Source of the DNA: JACKHA01 sp041401985
GTDB taxonomy: Bacteria; Planctomycetota; Phycisphaerae; Phycisphaerales; UBA1924
Length of the DNA: 64,000 nucleotides
NCBI GenBank assembly: GCA_041401985.1
Contig: JAWKTE010000009.1
Coordinates: forward strand, 1-64,000
Reading direction: 5' to 3'
The translations under genes and the position numbers were made by a program. The notes beneath the pieces are model-generated. The model was given only the letters and a program-made list of their open reading frames with translations. It searched no databases and had not been told where the DNA came from. Below are positions 1 to 7,941 of this stretch, in pieces (the first letter of the stretch is position 1; each line of letters starts with the position of its first letter).

Positions 1-2
1 GC

Positions 3-524
3 CCGCTTCGCGTCCGCGGCGTCGGCTCCATCCGCCTCCACGACGACGGGCGCACCCTGCCCGACTCGGTCGCCTGCCTCATCGAGTACGAGGGCGGGCG
101 AACCCTGTCGTACGAGGCCACGCTCGCCAACTCCTACGAGGGCCGCTACGAAGTCCTCTACGGGACCAACGCCGCGATCAAACTCGGCTGGAGCCACGGC
201 TGGATGTTCAAGGAGGCCGACGCCCCGACCCAGGGCTGGGAGGTCTACGCCAACCGCCAGCAGTTCCACAACGACGAGGGCATCACCCTCATCGCCGACG
301 CCACGCAACTCGCCTCGCAGGGCAAACTTCAGGAGGGCGTGGGCCTGCCCCACCCCAGCGCGTACTACGCCGTCGAGGACTTCCTGGGCGCCTGCGCCGG
401 CGGCGAGGCCCCGCCCGTCACCGCCGCCGACGCGCTCCGCGCCACGGCCCTGGGCATCGCCGCCCACAAGGCCGTGATGGACGGCTCCATCGTGGACATC
501 ACCGACGACATGCTGGCGGCCTGA
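3..524 (+). CDS. Gfo/Idh/MocA-family oxidoreductase, C-terminal part (left end cut)
   Basis: The open frame enters from the left edge of the window and leaves 173 residues ending in VDITDDMLAA. The visible part looks like the C-terminal substrate domain of Gfo/Idh/MocA oxidoreductases: a beta-sheet stretch (SYEGRYEVLYGTNAAIK) followed by the usual closing helix with ATALGIAAHKAVMDG. The NAD-binding Rossmann domain would lie outside the window. Such enzymes are common in planctomycetes and act on sugars or cyclitols, but the substrate cannot be told here. The next gene, pdhB, converges on it 55 bp downstream. Confidence 0.75.
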   Translation, partial: PLRVRGVGSIRLHDDGRTLPDSVACLIEYEGGRTLSYEATLANSYEGRYEVLYGTNAAIKLGWSHGWMFKEADAPTQGWEVYANRQQFHNDEGITLIADATQLASQGKLQEGVGLPHPSAYYAVEDFLGACAGGEAPPVTAADALRATALGIAAHKAVMDGSIVDITDDMLAA

Positions 525-579
525 TCCGGCCACTCGCGGCCCCCAACGGGCACGCTCGGCGGTCACCGATTCGGATCGC

Positions 580-1671
580 TCACACGCCCATCGCCTTCCG
601 CACCGCCGCCGCGATCCGGGTCGCGTTGGGCAGGTACGCCGCCTCCAGGTTCTTGGCGTAGGGCGTGGGCACGTCCGCGGTGTTCACGCGGACCGGCGGG
701 TGGTCCAGCCAGTCGAAGCACCGCTCGCACGCCTGGGCCATGACCTCGGCCGAGACGCCCGCGAACGGCCACGACTGGTCCACCACCACCAGGCGATTCG
801 TCTTTTTCACGCTCTCGATGATCGAGTCGATGTCCAGCGGGCGGATGGTCCGCATGTCCAGGACCTCGATCTCGATCCCTTCCTCCGCGAGCGTCTGGGC
901 CGCCTCGACGCAGAAGTGGACGGGACGACCGAACGACACGACGGTGCAGGCGTCGCCCTGGCGGACCGTGCGGGCCCGCCCGAAGGGGATGTAGTACTCG
1001 CCGTCCTTCTCGGGGTCGGGCACATGGGCCTTGTCGCCAAGCATGCGCTCGGACTCGAGGAAGAACACGGGGTCGGGGTCGCGCAGGGCGGTCTTGAGCA
1101 GGCCCTTGGCGTCGTAGGGGTTCGACGGGATGACCAGTTTCAGCCCCGGCACGTTGGCGTACAGGCCCTCGACGCACCAGGAGTGGGTCGAGCCCAGCTG
1201 CCCGCCCGCCCCGTCGTTGCCGCGGAACACGATCGGGCAGCCCCACTGGCCCCCGGACATGTACAGCATCTTGGGCGCGTTGTTGAGGATCTGGTCCGCG
1301 GCCACGAGGCTGAACGACCACGACATGAACTCGACGATGGGTCGCAGGCCGTACATGGCCGCGGCGATGCCCATGCCCGCGAAGCCGTTCTCCGAGATCG
1401 GCAGGTCGATGATGCGCTTGGGGCCGAACTCGTCGAGCATGCCCTGGGAGACCTTGTACGCCCCGTTGTACTGGGCGACCTCCTCGCCGCAGAGGAAGAT
1501 CCGCTTGTCGCGGCGCATCTCCTCGCTCATGGCCTCGCGGAGGGCCTCGCGGAACTGGATGATCCGGGCCTGGCCCTCCGGCGGGTCGCGCTGGGGCAAC
1601 TGGTCCTCGGGCAGGAAGTCGGGCAGTTCCGCGGGCTCGAGCAGGGCGGGGTGGTCGATGGTCGTGGGCAT
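580..1671 (-). CDS. pdhB: Pyruvate dehydrogenase E1 component, beta subunit
   Basis: The 363-residue product matches E1-beta of 2-oxo acid dehydrogenases, which with E1-alpha and thiamine diphosphate decarboxylates pyruvate for acetyl-CoA formation in the cytoplasm. Family homology begins near residue 37 (RIIQFREAL) and includes the cofactor-activating glutamate E94 in LPISENGF, the GLRPIVEFM segment and a C-terminal transketolase fold (VVVDQSWPFAG, TPYAKNLE). The first 36 residues are an acidic, proline-rich extension compared with typical E1-beta. Partner genes for E1-alpha and E2 are not in the window, so the complex must be encoded at more than one place or beyond the edge. A branched-chain 2-oxo acid E1-beta is the alternative. 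Confidence 0.9.
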   Translation of the reverse strand: MPTTIDHPALLEPAELPDFLPEDQLPQRDPPEGQARIIQFREALREAMSEEMRRDKRIFLCGEEVAQYNGAYKVSQGMLDEFGPKRIIDLPISENGFAGMGIAAAMYGLRPIVEFMSWSFSLVAADQILNNAPKMLYMSGGQWGCPIVFRGNDGAGGQLGSTHSWCVEGLYANVPGLKLVIPSNPYDAKGLLKTALRDPDPVFFLESERMLGDKAHVPDPEKDGEYYIPFGRARTVRQGDACTVVSFGRPVHFCVEAAQTLAEEGIEIEVLDMRTIRPLDIDSIIESVKKTNRLVVVDQSWPFAGVSAEVMAQACERCFDWLDHPPVRVNTADVPTPYAKNLEAAYLPNATRIAAAVRKAMGV

Positions 1672-1750
1672 GGGCGATGGTAGGAGGCGATGGGCGGGGC
1701 GCTGGGGCGGGAGCCTGCCGGTGGGCGCTGGGTCAACTGGTCCAAGTGGT

Positions 1751-2122
1751 TCAAGTGGACTCGGGCGGGTCGGGGGGTGGCGGCGGGAGAATCGCCTCGA
1801 GTTGCGGGATCAAGGCCGGGATGTGGACGCTGGCCACCCGCCAGAGCTTGGTGTGGTCAAGCTCGCCGTAGTCGTGGACCAGCACATGACGCTGCCCGAT
1901 GATCGCCTTCCACGGGATGTCCGGGTGTGCGTCGCGGCACTCCCGCGTCAGCAGGCGGGCGGCCTCGCACACGATCTGGATCGCCCGCTCGACCGCGAGC
2001 CGGAACATCTCATTCTCGGCGAGTTCCTCCTCCGAACGTCCGGCGCAGAGGCGGACCACGGCTCGGGAGTACGCGAGCATGTCCGCGATGAGGGCCGGAT
2101 TGTTCTCGGGGTCAGGCCGCAT
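1751..2122 (-). CDS. hepT: HepT-like HEPN toxin (DUF86)
   Basis: This 123-residue helical protein has the HepT signature R-x4-H-x-Y at R78, H83 and Y85 (GQRHVLVHDY) and the family segment RLAVERAIQIVCEAA. HepT is a HEPN ribonuclease toxin; its MntA partner neutralises it by adding AMP to the motif tyrosine. The gene follows mntA and overlaps its end by 11 bp, the usual arrangement for this type VII toxin-antitoxin pair. The C-terminus is proline-rich (PPPPPDPPEST). All motif residues are intact, so the toxin is probably functional. Confidence 0.85.
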   Translation of the reverse strand: MRPDPENNPALIADMLAYSRAVVRLCAGRSEEELAENEMFRLAVERAIQIVCEAARLLTRECRDAHPDIPWKAIIGQRHVLVHDYGELDHTKLWRVASVHIPALIPQLEAILPPPPPDPPEST

Positions 2123-2423
2123 GGTGGATGACCCGATGCGTCGACAGGATCCGGTGGCGACGGAACGGGTTCTTGACGGACGCCTTCTCCACGAGGTCCA
2201 CGGGCCGTCCGAAGACGGACTCGAGTTCCTCGATCATCCGCGGCCACTCCCAGTACGACCACGGCGCATCGGCCGCGAACGTCACGAGCACGTCCACGTC
2301 GCTCTCCGGGCCGAAGTCCTCGCGGAGCACCGAGCCGAACAGCGCGAACTCCACGATCTTCCACCGGCGGCAGAAGTCCGCGATGGCGTCGGTCGGCACG
2401 TCGATCCGGGGCTCGCCGGGCAT
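2112..2423 (-). CDS. mntA: MntA-like minimal nucleotidyltransferase antitoxin
   Basis: The 103-residue protein has the polymerase-beta-type nucleotidyltransferase motif G-S-x10-D-x-D (G30, S31, D42, D44). MntA antitoxins AMPylate the tyrosine of the HEPN toxin encoded next to them. I chose the ATG at 2423 over an upstream start at 2474 because family homology starts just after it and because a TACAAT hexamer lies only 5 nt upstream, which leaves no room for a longer coding leader. It overlaps hepT by 11 bp. Confidence 0.85.
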   Translation of the reverse strand: MPGEPRIDVPTDAIADFCRRWKIVEFALFGSVLREDFGPESDVDVLVTFAADAPWSYWEWPRMIEELESVFGRPVDLVEKASVKNPFRRHRILSTHRVIHHAA

Positions 2424-2428
2424 GCCGG

Positions 2429-2434
2429 ATTGTA
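2429..2434 (-). promoter_or_regulatory. TACAAT -10 element just upstream of mntA
   Basis: On the minus strand TACAAT lies 5 nt before the mntA ATG. If used as a -10 box, transcription would start at or within a base or two of the start codon, giving a leaderless message. No clear -35 was found at the right spacing. Confidence 0.4.
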
Positions 2435-2520
2435 CAACGAGCCGAACCCGCGGCGAAGGCCCGACGCGCGGCACCGTTCTCGCGTGTGCGGCAACTGGTC
2501 CAAGTGGGTTAAGTGGGAAG

Positions 2521-2632
2521 GGGCAAAGGGACAGAGGGGCAAAGGGGCGGAGTGAAGACGGCCAGATGGCGCTGTTCTTCCCAATCCCTCTGTCCCTCTG
2601 ACCCTCCGCCCCTCGGCCCCTTCTCCTGCCCG
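2521..2632. repeat. Purine/pyrimidine-rich imperfect inverted repeat before ggt
   Basis: A purine-rich stretch of GGGAC/GGGGC blocks (2521-2552) faces a pyrimidine-rich stretch of CCCTCTGTCCCTC-type blocks (2589-2632). They could fold into a long imperfect hairpin in the leader of the gamma-glutamyltransferase gene. A similar arrangement of GTCCTG blocks follows that gene. Confidence 0.5.
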
Positions 2633-2647
2633 TGGTACGCTGCCCAG

Positions 2648-4240
2648 ATGGACCTCAACGCGCTGCCGTACCCCTCTCGCCGCGTGCCCGTGTGCGCCCG
2701 GAACATGGTCGCCTGCTCCCAGCCGCTGGCCGGGCAGGCCGGGCTGGCGATGCTGGCCCGCGGCGGCTCGGCCGTCGACGCCATCGTCGCCATGGCCTCC
2801 ACGCTCACCCTCGTCGAGCCAACCGGCAACGGCATCGGCTCCGACGCCTTCGCGCTGGTCTGGGACGGCCAGTCGCTCCACGGCCTCAACGCCTCGGGCC
2901 GCTCCCCCGCCGCGCTGCGCGCCGACGACTTCGCCGGGCGCGACGCCATGCCCACGCTCGGCTGGGCGCCCGTGACCGTCCCCGGCTGCGTCGACGCCTG
3001 GCGCACCCTCCACGAGCAGTTCGGCACGCTGGACTTCGCCGACGTGCTCGCCCCGGCCATCGCCTACGCGCGCGACGGCTTCCCGGTCTCGCCCATCACC
3101 GGCCGCCTGTGGCAGTCCGTCACCCGCCGCTACGCCGAGTTCCCGTCCTTCCTCGAGACCTTCGCCCCCCAGGGGCGCCCGCCCCGCCCCGGCGAGATGT
3201 TCCAGTCCTCCGGGCACGCCGACACGCTCCAGGACATCGCCGAGACGCGCGGCGAATCCTTCTACCGCGGCCGCCTGGCCCGCGCCATCTGCGACGCGGC
3301 CCGCGCCGGCGGCGGGGCCATGCGCGAGGACGATCTGGCCAGCCACAAGTCCGAGTGGGTCGTGCCGCTGGCCCAGGACTTCGCGGGCGTGACGCTGCAC
3401 GAGATCCCGCCCTCGGGCCAGGGCATCGCCGCCCTGATCGCCCTGGGCATCCTCGACCGGCTCGACATCGCCCGCTTCCCGGTCGATTCGCCCGACTCGG
3501 TGCACCTGCAGGTCGAGGCCATGAAGATCGCCTTCGCGGAGATCTCGCGCCACGTGGCCGACCCGCGCTTCATGGAGGTCGAGCCGCACGCCATGCTCGC
3601 GCCGGAGTTCCTGGACCGCCGGGCCGCGGAGGTCCGGCTCGACGCGGCCCAGCACTACACCTCGCGCGTCGCGACGGACCACGGCACGGTCTATCTCGCG
3701 GCCGCCGACGCGCGGGGCATGATGGTCTCGTACATCCAGTCCAACTACATGGGCTTCGGCTCGGGCATCGTGCCGCCGGGCACGGGCATCTCGATGCAGA
3801 ACCGCGGGGCCTGCTTCGTGACCACGCCGGGGCATCCGAACCAGGTCGCCGGGGGCAAGAAGCCGTACCACACGATCATCCCGGCGTTCGTGACGCGCGG
3901 CGGCAAGCCGCTGATGGCGTTCGGCGTGATGGGCGGGCACATGCAGCCGCAGGGGCACCTGCAGATGGTGGTGCGGATGTTCGTGCACGACCAGAACCCG
4001 CAGGCCGCGTCTGATGCGCCGCGCTGGCAGTGCGACCCCAGCGGGCGTCTGCTGCTCGAACGCGGGTTCGACGCGGCGGTGGCGGCCGAACTCACCCGGC
4101 GCGGGCACGACGTGGCGACGGATGTGGGCGAGCTGAGCTTTGGCGGGGCGCAGCTGATCCTGAACCACACGCCCGAGGCGGGCAACGTGTACGTCGGCGG
4201 CTCGGACCACCGCAAGGACGGGCACGCGGCGGGGTTCTGA
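2648..4240 (+). CDS. ggt: Gamma-glutamyltransferase family protein
   Basis: The 530-residue product belongs to the gamma-glutamyltranspeptidase family, Ntn hydrolases that cleave themselves and move or hydrolyse gamma-glutamyl groups such as that of glutathione. The N-terminal segment NMVACSQPLAGQAG and the glycine-rich ETRGESFYRG region are typical. The nucleophile is probably T347 in HGTVYLAAAD, followed by the QSNYMGFGSGI and GISMQNRG signatures; this TVY form fits the YwrD-like branch better than the E. coli TTH form. The ATG at 2648 was chosen because upstream in-frame codons translate the repeat-rich leader. No signal peptide is evident. The gene stands alone between repeat-rich spacers. 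Confidence 0.88.
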   Translation: MDLNALPYPSRRVPVCARNMVACSQPLAGQAGLAMLARGGSAVDAIVAMASTLTLVEPTGNGIGSDAFALVWDGQSLHGLNASGRSPAALRADDFAGRDAMPTLGWAPVTVPGCVDAWRTLHEQFGTLDFADVLAPAIAYARDGFPVSPITGRLWQSVTRRYAEFPSFLETFAPQGRPPRPGEMFQSSGHADTLQDIAETRGESFYRGRLARAICDAARAGGGAMREDDLASHKSEWVVPLAQDFAGVTLHEIPPSGQGIAALIALGILDRLDIARFPVDSPDSVHLQVEAMKIAFAEISRHVADPRFMEVEPHAMLAPEFLDRRAAEVRLDAAQHYTSRVATDHGTVYLAAADARGMMVSYIQSNYMGFGSGIVPPGTGISMQNRGACFVTTPGHPNQVAGGKKPYHTIIPAFVTRGGKPLMAFGVMGGHMQPQGHLQMVVRMFVHDQNPQAASDAPRWQCDPSGRLLLERGFDAAVAAELTRRGHDVATDVGELSFGGAQLILNHTPEAGNVYVGGSDHRKDGHAAGF

Positions 4241-4246
4241 GGAGCA

Positions 4247-4274
4247 GTCCTGAGTCCTGGGTCCTGAGTCCTGG
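4247..4274 (+). repeat. Perfect 14-bp tandem duplication (GTCCTGAGTCCTGG x2)
   Basis: Two exact head-to-tail copies start 7 bp after the ggt stop codon. Each copy is itself made of GTCCTG blocks. About 55 bp further on (4327-4351) blocks of the complementary type AGGACACAGGAC occur, so the region can fold back on itself. Confidence 0.7.
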
Positions 4275-4401
4275 AGGTCGGCAACCGATCGCCGGGGTCC
4301 ACCGGCGTGGTGGAGACCGACCACAAGGACCAAGGACACAGGACACAGGACGGCTCCAACAAGTCCAACCGGTCCAACTGCTACGGGCGGGTCCGAAGGG
4401 T

Positions 4402-4431
4402 GGCATGCTTGTGGCTCTGCACAAGCATGCC
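4402..4431 (+). repeat. REP-like hairpin A, perfect 12-bp stem
   Basis: GGCATGCTTGTG (4402-4413) pairs perfectly with CACAAGCATGCC (4420-4431) around the six-base loop GCTCTG. It belongs to the same short palindrome family as the hairpin 20 bp downstream. Four stem positions differ between the two copies and all are matched by compensating changes. Confidence 0.75.
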
Positions 4432-4451
4432 GCAGGACCCGCGGCGTGTGG

Positions 4452-4477
4452 CATGGCTGTGGCTTTGCACAGCCATG
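4452..4477 (+). repeat. REP-like hairpin B, perfect 10-bp stem
   Basis: CATGGCTGTG (4452-4461) pairs with CACAGCCATG (4468-4477) around the loop GCTTTG. The pattern TGTGGCATG, stem, GCNNTG loop is shared with hairpin A. A third, degraded copy in the opposite orientation lies at 4520-4549 (CCACAGCCATGCCACA). Confidence 0.75.
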
Positions 4478-4519
4478 TCGATGGACGGTGGGCGACCAGT
4501 CGCGACGTTGGTCCGACCA

Positions 4520-4829
4520 GGACATGCCTCGCCACAGCCATGCCACACATCGTTCCCGGAACGGGATTTGGGCGCGCGCCGCGGCGCGCGCACGGTTGTG
4601 CTCGCTTTTTTGCCAACCATCTTCGCCCTTGGCGAGCCGAATCCGGCAGGCCGCGCCGGATCGTGGTGCAGCGGCCCTCGCCCAAACCTGCCCGCGCGAC
4701 GGATGCGTCATGGCACGCGATCCGGGCAACCCGCGCCGGACTCCGATCGCCCCCGATCCGGCAAACCGCCCCGTCGACCAGCGTCGCCGGGGCGGCTCTG
4801 CGATTACAAGATGCCGGAGGCCGCGCGGC
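4520..4829. other. Repeat-bearing spacer without a convincing gene
   Basis: Together with 4241-4519 this 589-bp spacer holds the tandem and hairpin repeats and a degraded inverted copy of the hairpin family at 4520-4549. The rest contains no reading frame with family signatures on either strand. It separates two convergent genes. Confidence 0.6.
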
Positions 4830-5774
4830 TCAGCAGCCCGCGCTGAACAGGGCGAGGTAGTAGAAGAAATCGTCGTTGTTGATCACGCCATTAGGCACGC
4901 CATAGCCCGGCTGGCCGGGGATCGCCCCGGCGGTCAGGTCCGCGGCGGGATCGTTCGCGGCGAAGATGGCCAGGTAGTAGAAGAAATCGTCGTTGTTCAG
5001 CACACCGTTGGGAACGCCGTAGCCCGGCAGGCCCGCGATGGCGCCTGTGGTCAGGTCGGGCTGGCAGACCGGCGCCCCGCCCGCGTTGGCCCACGCGATG
5101 AGGTTCTGGGCCAGCAGCGTGTTGTCGGCCTGGTTGATGAAGCTGTTGGAGAACATGTTGTGGTCGCCGAACACCACCATCCGCCCCGGCCCGGCGTGCC
5201 CGGTGGAGGGGTCGAGCACGACCGCGAACACGTTGGCGGCGCCGTCGTCCATGATGCGGAGCCCGTCCGCCGGGACGCTGAACGTCGAGTTGGTCGTGAA
5301 CGAGGCGCTGTTGATGCCCGCGGTGATCGGATGGGCCGCCACGACGACCGCCGGGTTCGGCCCCGAGACCGAGGCGTAACTCGTCACGCCCAGGAACGAC
5401 GAGAACGAGTCGTAGCCGGGCAGGTTGAAGATGTCGGCCGTGACGATCAGCGTGCCGCCGGCCCCGACCCACGCCTGCAGCGCGGCCTGCTCCGGGCCGG
5501 ACAGCGGGACGTTGTTGTTGGTCAGCAGCGACGTATAGAACACGTCGATGGTGGCCAGATACGCCGGCGTGAGTTCGTTCGTGGTCGGCGCCAGCGTCGC
5601 GCTGGTGGAGGTGATCAGGCCCGCCAGGGTGGTGTGGGCGCTCCCACCGTTGAGCACGCCTCCGACATAGTTCACCCGGGTGCTGTCGAAGCAGCCCCAG
5701 ACCTGGGCCAGCGCGGGCGAGCAGGCCAGGCCGGCGCACAGCGCGAAGGGCGCGAGTCGGTTCGTCGTGGTCAT
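4830..5774 (-). CDS. Secreted GATase-like domain protein with GC-type dockerin
   Basis: The 314-residue product has a signal peptide (residues 1-23, ending ACSPALAQ), one copy of a domain of about 210 residues beginning VWGCFDSTRVNY, and a C-terminal pair of dockerin-like repeats (about 240-314) ending in Gly-Cys. The domain has segments such as GAGGTLIVTADIFNLPGY and GRMVVFGDHNMF that suggest a class I glutamine-amidotransferase-like fold, but no catalytic triad could be assigned. It is a close single-copy relative of the triple-domain protein at 13585-15807. The start at 5774 follows GGGGAGAG and begins the signal peptide directly. Confidence 0.85.
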   Translation of the reverse strand: MTTTNRLAPFALCAGLACSPALAQVWGCFDSTRVNYVGGVLNGGSAHTTLAGLITSTSATLAPTTNELTPAYLATIDVFYTSLLTNNNVPLSGPEQAALQAWVGAGGTLIVTADIFNLPGYDSFSSFLGVTSYASVSGPNPAVVVAAHPITAGINSASFTTNSTFSVPADGLRIMDDGAANVFAVVLDPSTGHAGPGRMVVFGDHNMFSNSFINQADNTLLAQNLIAWANAGGAPVCQPDLTTGAIAGLPGYGVPNGVLNNDDFFYYLAIFAANDPAADLTAGAIPGQPGYGVPNGVINNDDFFYYLALFSAGC

Positions 5775-5932
5775 GTCTCTCTCCCCGAGCCCGGGCGTGG
5801 TCTGGGCGTGCCGCGGCACCGTGCCGAGCGGACGCCGGCCCCCGGGTCCAACACCAGACTATTCGGAATCCTGGCGTCGCTCAAGGCGAACCAAGCGGTC
5901 CGCCGATTCGCTCACGGGGACCGGGGTGCGCC

Positions 5933-7216
5933 CTACTCGTACCGTCCCACGATCAGCGTCACGTTGTGCCCGCCGAAGCCGAAGGTGTTGTTCATCGCGT
6001 AGCGGACCTGCCGCTCGCGCGCGTCGTGGGGCACCAGGTCGATGTCGAAGCCCTCGTCGGGGTTCTCCAGATTGATCGTCGGGGCGATCACCCCGTCGCG
6101 GACCGCGTGCACGCACGCGATCATCTCGACCGCGCCCGAGGCGCCCAGGCAGTGCCCGTGCATCGACTTGGTGCTGCTCATCAGGAGTTTGCCGCCGGCG
6201 GACTTGCGGGCGTGGTCCCCGAAGACGCCCAGCACCGCCGAGACCTCGGACTTGTCGCCCAGCGGCGTGGACGTGCCGTGCGAGTTGACGTAGCCGATGT
6301 CGGCAGCGTTGAGCCCCGCGTCGTCAAGGGCCCAGCGCATCGAGCGCGAGGCCCCGCGTCCCTCCGCGTCGGGCGCGGTGATGTGGTGGGCGTCGCCCGA
6401 GTTGCCGAAGCCCAGCAGCTCGGCGTAGATCGTCGCGCCGCGGGCCTTGGCGTGGGCCTCGGTCTCCAGCACCATCATGGCCGCGCCCTCGGAGAGCACG
6501 AACCCGTCGCGTCCCTTGTCGAACGGGCGGCTGGCCCGCTGGGGATCGTCGTTGCGAGTCGAGAGGGCCTTCATCACCATGAACGCGCCGATGCACAGGG
6601 GGCTGACCGCCGCCTCGCACCCGCCCACGACCATGACGTCGGCCTGATTCCGGCGCAGATATCCCATCGCATCGCCGACCGCGTGCCCGGACGAGGCGCA
6701 GGCCGTGGCGTGGGCCGAGGCCGGGCCCTGCAGGTTCCAGCGGATGGAGATGTTGCCCGCCGTGGCGTTGACCATGAGGCGGGGCACGGTGAACGGTGAG
6801 ATGCGGTGGGCGCCCCGCGCAATCATGGTGCGGCAGCCGTCCTCGATGGTCGTGATGCCGCCGATGCCCGAGCCGATCACCACGCCGTGCCGGGCTGGAT
6901 CGCCCGAGGCGAAGTCGAAGCCCGAGTCTTTCACCGCCTCGGCGGCCGCCGCGACGCCCAGCACGGTGCTGCGGTCCAGGCGCCTGGCCTCGCGGGGCTC
7001 CAGGACGCCCGTGGGCTCCCAGCCCTTGATCTGGCCCGCGATGGTGGTGGCCCAGTCGCTGGGGTCGAGCTTGAACTCGTCGCCCTCGATCGTGCTGATG
7101 CCCGAACGCCCGGCCCGCATTCCCTCCCAGGTGGACTGGGCGGTCGTCCCGAGATTGGTCACCGCCCCGAGGCCGGTGATCACGATGCGGGGGTGGGCTT
7201 GACGCGGGTTGGCCAT
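5933..7216 (-). CDS. fabF: 3-oxoacyl-ACP synthase II (KAS II)
   Basis: The 427-residue protein is a beta-ketoacyl-ACP synthase, the condensing enzyme that extends acyl-ACP with malonyl-ACP in fatty acid synthesis. The Cys-His-His triad is complete: C173 in ATACASSGH, H313 in NSHGTSTPLGD and H355 in HGHCLGASGA. The start at 7216 (MANPRQAHPRIVITG) puts the first beta strand at the usual place. It lies 124 bp downstream of the acyl carrier protein gene in the same direction, the common acpP-fabF order, so both are probably transcribed together. Confidence 0.95.
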   Translation of the reverse strand: MANPRQAHPRIVITGLGAVTNLGTTAQSTWEGMRAGRSGISTIEGDEFKLDPSDWATTIAGQIKGWEPTGVLEPREARRLDRSTVLGVAAAAEAVKDSGFDFASGDPARHGVVIGSGIGGITTIEDGCRTMIARGAHRISPFTVPRLMVNATAGNISIRWNLQGPASAHATACASSGHAVGDAMGYLRRNQADVMVVGGCEAAVSPLCIGAFMVMKALSTRNDDPQRASRPFDKGRDGFVLSEGAAMMVLETEAHAKARGATIYAELLGFGNSGDAHHITAPDAEGRGASRSMRWALDDAGLNAADIGYVNSHGTSTPLGDKSEVSAVLGVFGDHARKSAGGKLLMSSTKSMHGHCLGASGAVEMIACVHAVRDGVIAPTINLENPDEGFDIDLVPHDARERQVRYAMNNTFGFGGHNVTLIVGRYE

Positions 7217-7340
7217 GGGATGGTGTGGACCTGGAGCGTGGGCGGGCCGGGCTTGCGCGGGCGCGCCCCCCACACCGCGCGCCACCGAATCGGAGGCCCG
7301 CGGCGGCGGGGGATCGTGCGATCGGCCCCGGCCAGCGGCC

Positions 7341-7589
7341 TTACTCGATGCCGCGAGCCTGCTTGATGAACTCGATCGCCTCGCCGACGGTCTTGATCTT
7401 CTCGGCCTGCTCGTCGGGGATGTTGGTCTCGAACTCGTCCTCGAACTCCATGACGAGCTCGACCGTGTCGAGGCTGTCGGCGTTCAGGTCGTCCACGAAC
7501 GAGGTCGTGCGGCTGATCTTGGCCTTATCGGCGCCGAGCTGCTCCGCGACGATCTCGATGACCTTCGCCTCGATGTCTTGTTCGGTCAC
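7341..7589 (-). CDS. acpP: Acyl carrier protein
   Basis: This acidic 82-residue protein carries acyl chains on a phosphopantetheine arm attached to S39 in the DSL motif (FVDDLNADSLDTVE). I chose the GTG at 7589, which has GGAGG seven to eight bases upstream and gives the normal ACP length; a longer frame upstream has no ACP homology. It precedes fabF. Confidence 0.95.
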   Translation of the reverse strand: MTEQDIEAKVIEIVAEQLGADKAKISRTTSFVDDLNADSLDTVELVMEFEDEFETNIPDEQAEKIKTVGEAIEFIKQARGIE

Positions 7590-7664
7590 GCTTCGACCTC
7601 CGGGTCCGGCCTGTTGGTGCCGCGGGAGGGGTTCGCGGACCCACGTCCGCCGCCCCGAGCGACG

Positions 7665-7694
7665 ATTGTACCCCGCGCCCGACCGACCGGCCAA
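7665..7694 (-). promoter_or_regulatory. Putative promoter of acpP-fabF
   Basis: On the minus strand a TACAAT -10 box (7665-7670) is preceded at 18 bp by TTGGCC (7689-7694). It lies 75 nt upstream of the acpP start codon and matches the TTGGNN/TACAAT pattern seen at other genes in the window. Confidence 0.4.
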
Positions 7695-7941
7695 GCCGAC
7701 CAGCGAGTCATCGGACCGCCCCGATCCGCCGCGCCCGGCCCGATCATCCGACCCCCACGTCCGTAAGCGGTGCCTCCGTCCGGCAAGCACCGAGGCCCGC
7801 GCGGGCTGTGCGGGGTGTGAGGCTCCGGGCTTGCCCGCGGCTCCATCGGTCCTGCCCCGAGCCTTGCCGCGCGTCGATAGCAGGCCCGGAGCGGGTGCCG
7901 GAGTGGCACCCCGGACCCCCTACGAGATTGGAGATCGGCGT
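7695..7941. other. Remainder of the 352-bp divergent spacer acpP / DUF1444
   Basis: The spacer between the divergent acpP and the gene starting at 7942 contains the putative acpP promoter and no convincing gene. Promoter elements for the plus-strand gene were not resolved. Confidence 0.5.

Noticed and set aside
2282..4729. Long open frames opposite real genes (also 10545-13592, 27096-29549, 33027-35894, 40291-44457)
   Set aside because: They are arginine- or proline-rich, lack family signatures and mirror well-supported genes; GC-rich DNA leaves antisense frames open.
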